Of a stretch of 64,000 nt of DNA, positions 60,171 to 64,000 are shown one piece after another. The stretch covers positions 22,377,104 through 22,441,103 of the forward strand of contig NC_051448.1 of the NCBI RefSeq assembly GCF_001649575.2, read 5' to 3'. A program made the translations under genes and the position numbers. Under the pieces are notes generated by a model. That model was not told the origin of the DNA. It was given only the letters and a program-made list of their open reading frames with translations, and did not search any database. The stretch comes from Kryptolebias marmoratus (taxonomy: Eukaryota; Chordata; Actinopteri; Cyprinodontiformes; Rivulidae). Each line of letters begins with the position of its first letter. The stretch's first letter is position 1.

Positions 60171-60427
60171 CACAGTGTCCAAAGTACTATATGATGTCAG
60201 TCTAGTTGGCCACTGAACTGGAGAAGACACTTTGCAGTGCAGAATGAAGTCAAGAAATAGTAGAGTTTTTAGTACCTAACATAGTTCTAGTTCAGTTGGG
60301 TGAGTTTTTTCTCCTCTTAAGCATTTTGACCTCATTTTGATTCTGACCTATTTTTGTTTGTGTTTGCTTTAAGTCAAGGAATGGCCTCTAAACGTTATAA
60401 AAACTATGGAAAAAAATTAATGGCTTG

Positions 60428-60499
60428 GCATTCTTTGAAGGAATGAAGTAATCCTACCTCCCCACTTTGAAATGAAGGCTTCATTCTTTCAAGGAATGC
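60428..60499. repeat. 21 bp inverted repeat with 30-base spacer
   Basis: GCATTCTTTGAAGGAATGAAG and CTTCATTCTTTCAAGGAATGC are complementary at 19 of 21 positions. The motif recurs singly near 13897. It may be the ends of a very small MITE. Confidence 0.8.
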
Positions 60500-61424
60500 A
60501 TATTAGATTTGAGTGCAAAGCTGTTAAGGGTAGAATTTAAAAAATGCAGTGAAACTATGGTCAAATTTAGGTAATTAAATAGTGACTGAACTTATAAAAA
60601 CATCAAAACAATTATAGTTAGGCTTATTGTGGCTTAATATAGAAATTAAAACTACAATCACTTCAACTTTTAACTTAATATATGTAAAATTAAATACATT
60701 ATAGACTTCAGAAGATAGCCAGGTGTTGATGTACATCCAATGATCCCGTTCTGAGTCTTATTACAAATATAGAGCAGTAAACTAAATAATATTCTGTGGC
60801 TTTTATCTTTGTGCTGTTTGTGCTGCTCTGAGCTCATGAAGGCTGGTGTTTTTGTGGAACGAGGAGATTACATTCTGTGGCAGAGCTGTAATGAGAACTA
60901 AGTGATCAGACAGCTGCTGTGTTCCCACAACAATCCCTCCCTTACTGCTCATCTGTCCATCCATCCTGCCACTCCCACACACGCACACACAGTTTTAAAA
61001 AGAGGCAAACACTTGCAAATATACATTTTATTTTTACTGAACTTTAACATACTGTGAACATTAAAAAAACAACTTTCAGTTTGTGTAACCGGTCCACACT
61101 GGTCATCTGTGTTGTGATTTGGGGTCTGAAGTAAGGTGAATCAGACGTTTTCTGTCCTTGTGTCAGATCATTTCCTGACAATATGCTGTCTGTTACTTTA
61201 ATGGAAACTTTGAAACAAGAGTGAAGCTCATAATGTGTGTCTCTGCGTATGTACATGTGTATCTTATTAAAAAACAATGAGAAAAATCTGCACACTGGCA
61301 AAAAGAAATATTGTTTTCTGTTCAATCGGGTCATGTAATCAGTTTCACAGTGAAAGAAAGGAATGAAATCATCAGCAGACAAACGGGGAAATGTTGCCTT
61401 TTTATATTTGAATACAAAAATCAT
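60500..61424. other. Intergenic, no gene seen
   Basis: AT-rich with a short CA-rich run near 60970. The long minus-strand ORF at 61044-61424 has no features I can recognise. Confidence 0.4.
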
Positions 61425-62120
61425 GTTTTAAAATGATAGTCTGGTCATTCTGAAGTCATTTTCTGTCAAATAATTTTCAATTGTTAGTACCTTATCAGTC
61501 GTCCCATCAGTCAGAGTATGGAGAAAAGGGCCCCCATTTTAGCTAGCTATTAGCCTAGCCATATGAAGACTTTTGTCTTTTTCTAATTGTCACAAAGTCT
61601 CTACTCTGACTTACTGGGATATTTAGACCATTTTGAAGTAAGATGTTATGGAAAATTTATGAACACATAATATCTTACCTGTTTTAGATAGCTCTTTTCT
61701 GACAGAAGTGATGAGCTACCAGCTTGTCTGAAAGCAGCCAAGGTCAACGTGTACTGCTGCTATTTTAACACAGCTCCAATTTTTAAAAACCCATATCAGT
61801 TCATGTACATGCTATTTCAAAGATAATTATAGCCTGTCAGTTTTAACTTACATTGTTATATACATGAAATTTAAGGGTTGTTTGCAACACTTCCTGTGCA
61901 GAACATTTCAACAGAACGATCTGGATGAGCTTTCAGAGTAGACCCACTTCTGAAGTAGATTTTGCCATCTTGAAACGACTCTAATCTTCAAAGATTTTTA
62001 TAGCTGTTCATCCATCCATGCATCCATCAGTTAGCGCATCAGTCCTGTCTGACAATCAAAGAGATATCTACAACAGGTAAGATATTATTTTTTTCATAAG
62101 GTTTGCACAGACCCCCACCT
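61425..62120. repeat. Dispersed repeat family B, longest copy
   Basis: Contains, in order, the GATAGTCTGGTCATTCTGAA start, TAGCTATTAGCCTAGCC, ATATCTTACCTGTTTTAGAT, ACAGCTCCAATTTTTAAAA and TCTACAACAGGTAAGAT segments that occur separately at 53950, 48290 and 49055-55430. Confidence 0.55.
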
Positions 62121-62960
62121 CAAAATGGACAGAATTTTCCTTTAATATTTTCTCCTCCATGGCTGCTTAAGATGAGACAGCACAACTTGAGATTTAACTC
62201 TCACCATAGTTTTCTGTCATTGTTTATCCGAGGTGAGAGGGTGTGTCCCGTCATGGCCAGGCGGAGGCATCTGATTGGCTGATAGCAGCTCTCCAACAGT
62301 GCCACAGTAGAGGAGGGAACGCATGGGCCACTTCTGAGAACAGAGACAGAATGCTGCGTCAGTGTTGTTCACGATTCACAACTCTTCATTTAATTCCTGT
62401 CTGAACACTGTAAAAATGAATATAATTCTACAGCTCTAAATAATTCCAAACCCAGACAATAAATCCATAAATTAATGGTTAGTAAACCTACATCATACAT
62501 GTAATATGTGATTTCTTAAAAAACAGCCAGTTGGTAACATTTTTAGGAATAAAAAGAGCTTCATCAAGTTTTCTTGACGTAACAACAGAAACAATCTCGC
62601 TCTCTGTGACAGACTAGGAGCCCAAACAGTTTAACAGATGAAGAAGAACGTTTCTCATCACAAACTGCAAAACTCTGCTGTCAATAATCCCAGAGTCTGT
62701 AAAACAAGGCTGAAGAGTATGCTGCGTGGCCATGGTCTTCAGCCCAGCCTTAATGATAGAAACAGCAGAAACCCCTGAGCAGGCTCAGGAACACATCTGA
62801 AAAACACTGCAAGGAAACAGTTTGTCATGGTTTCACAGGGGAAAAAAGACACCTTTTTTCTAAATGCAAGAAACTTTAAGGTGGACTGAGACAAAAACGC
62901 AATGTGGCAAACCACATATTTTTGTATTTTTTTTTAGAAAATAAGCAATGTTCTCCAGGC
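62121..62960. other. Intergenic, no gene seen
   Basis: No recognisable feature. Confidence 0.4.
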
Positions 62961-62969
62961 TGAAGAACA

Positions 62970-63310
62970 TCAGGTTACATTGTAACCTTGGCTCTCTGAG
63001 TAAAGAGATCATTGCTCCATTTTGTTTCATACAGTATTCCATATGTACAGGGTATGAACCTGTGTGTGTGGATATTTCTTTCAGACACACCAGCTTGCCT
63101 GGTCACACCCTACAAGTTTACCTATAAAGCACCTGTGTGGGCGTGTAATCAGTGATAGCTTTATTAAAACCAGTCTCCGAGTGGCCTGAAAGCTGGAGAG
63201 AGTCTCTTCACTCAGAGAACAAAGGTTACTGTGCAACCATATGTTCTCTATTTTCTCAAGAACATCTCTCCGTTCCATCACATATTCCATATGGACAGGG
63301 TTACCAAATG
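62970..63310. repeat. Unclassified repeat with inverted and direct sub-repeats
   Basis: GGTTACATTGTAACCTTGGC followed by CTCTCTGAGTAAAGAGA (about 62972-63010) recurs inverted at about 63197-63240. In addition, CATACAGTATTCCATATGTACAGGG and CATCACATATTCCATATGGACAGGG are direct repeats (63030-63055, 63277-63302). A transposon end is likely, class unknown. Confidence 0.55.
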
Positions 63311-64000
63311 TATTGTAATTACCAATCCACCTCAACTGGAAAGGACAGTCCACAACATGTAAGACTAATGTAAGCCAACAGAAGCCTTGTAGACACTGAG
63401 TCTAAACCAGCAATGAGACTGGCTGCCTAGATCAGCGTGGAAGTCACTAAGCTGACCAATAGTCAGCAAAGAACCATGGAAGTCTGCATAAACTTCTAGT
63501 CAGCACCTGCTCCCCAAGACAGTGGCTGGCTGCCACATGCAGACATTAAAAATAGATCATATGACCATGTCACTGATGCACAGACTCCCTACCGTAGTGC
63601 CCATGATATAACCCCAGCATGGGTGTGTGAACACATAATGTAGCAGGAACTCTTATGCCTGCTGAACTGCATACAAAACCCAGTGCGGCAGCCAGCTACA
63701 AAACTCTGTCCAAATGAGTCAGTCAACATACCCCACAAAAGCCCCATCATGGAACCAACAGGGTAGGGAATTAAGAACCTGAGGTTGGATGGAGGAGATC
63801 CTACAGATGTCACTATGAACTGACAGAACTTCCATGCTCACCTGGCAAATCCACTGAAAGATACTGAAATAATTTAGATGTTAGAAAAAAAAATCTCCTA
63901 ATCGACTAATACTGACAGTGTTGTATCATCTGATCCAGATTTACTGGCACTATTTCTCTCCACATTGTCTTTGGACCATTTTTCTTCTACACAGCGGTCC
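63311..64000. other. Intergenic, no gene seen
   Basis: May continue the repeat to its left; no coding or RNA feature recognised. Confidence 0.4.

Noticed and set aside
61044..61424. 126-residue minus-strand ORF as a gene
   Set aside because: Low-complexity AT-rich coding, no recognisable domain, and it overlaps the start of repeat family B.

Overview
This window is nuclear DNA from a ray-finned fish. Two intron-containing vertebrate genes are clearly present on the + strand. They sit in AT-rich sequence crowded with families typical of teleosts: I/Nimb, L2, L1/Tx1 and RTE-like LINEs, hAT, Tc1, possible piggyBac and Harbinger elements, tRNA-derived SINEs with ATGG tails, and an LTR family. 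There are no bacterial-style operons, CRISPR arrays, rRNA genes or convincing tRNA genes. Two runs of N (25843-26284 and 30382-31110) are assembly gaps; both fall inside transposons.

Layout. 1-7760 is a pile of retrotransposon fragments: an RTE-like LINE end, an L1-type LINE split by a 1.1 kb insert, an antisense L2 copy split by a solo LTR, and an I/Nimb LINE split by a SINE. 7805-12954 is rpl7l1 (six coding exons, 247 aa), whose start codon lies only about 45 bp beyond the LINE tail. 13.3-16.4 kb is intergenic, with copies of a dispersed repeat and a striking pair of palindromes. A CpG-rich putative non-coding exon ends at 16571. The next 17 kb (probably slc5a6 intron 1) holds SINEs, two bounded hAT elements, a Tc1 element with 174 bp terminal repeats, and an odd retroelement-like unit encoding a small one-pass membrane protein. 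33906-47507 is slc5a6 (16 coding exons, 638 aa), with Tc1 and hAT elements in its introns. 47.5-64 kb has no gene I can support, only repeat remnants.

The two genes have no direct functional link that I know of. rpl7l1 encodes a nuclear uL30-family protein related to ribosomal protein L7. slc5a6 encodes the sodium-dependent multivitamin transporter (biotin, pantothenate, lipoate). Both predicted proteins are full length, keep reading frame across every splice junction, and look functional. Most short ORFs elsewhere are chance or transposon remnants.

Exon coordinates were derived by eye from splice consensus, codon phase and recalled similarity to the vertebrate proteins; no alignment program or database search was run. 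Transposon family names are recalled from typical teleost sequences. Target-site duplications and terminal inverted repeats quoted below were read directly from the sequence.
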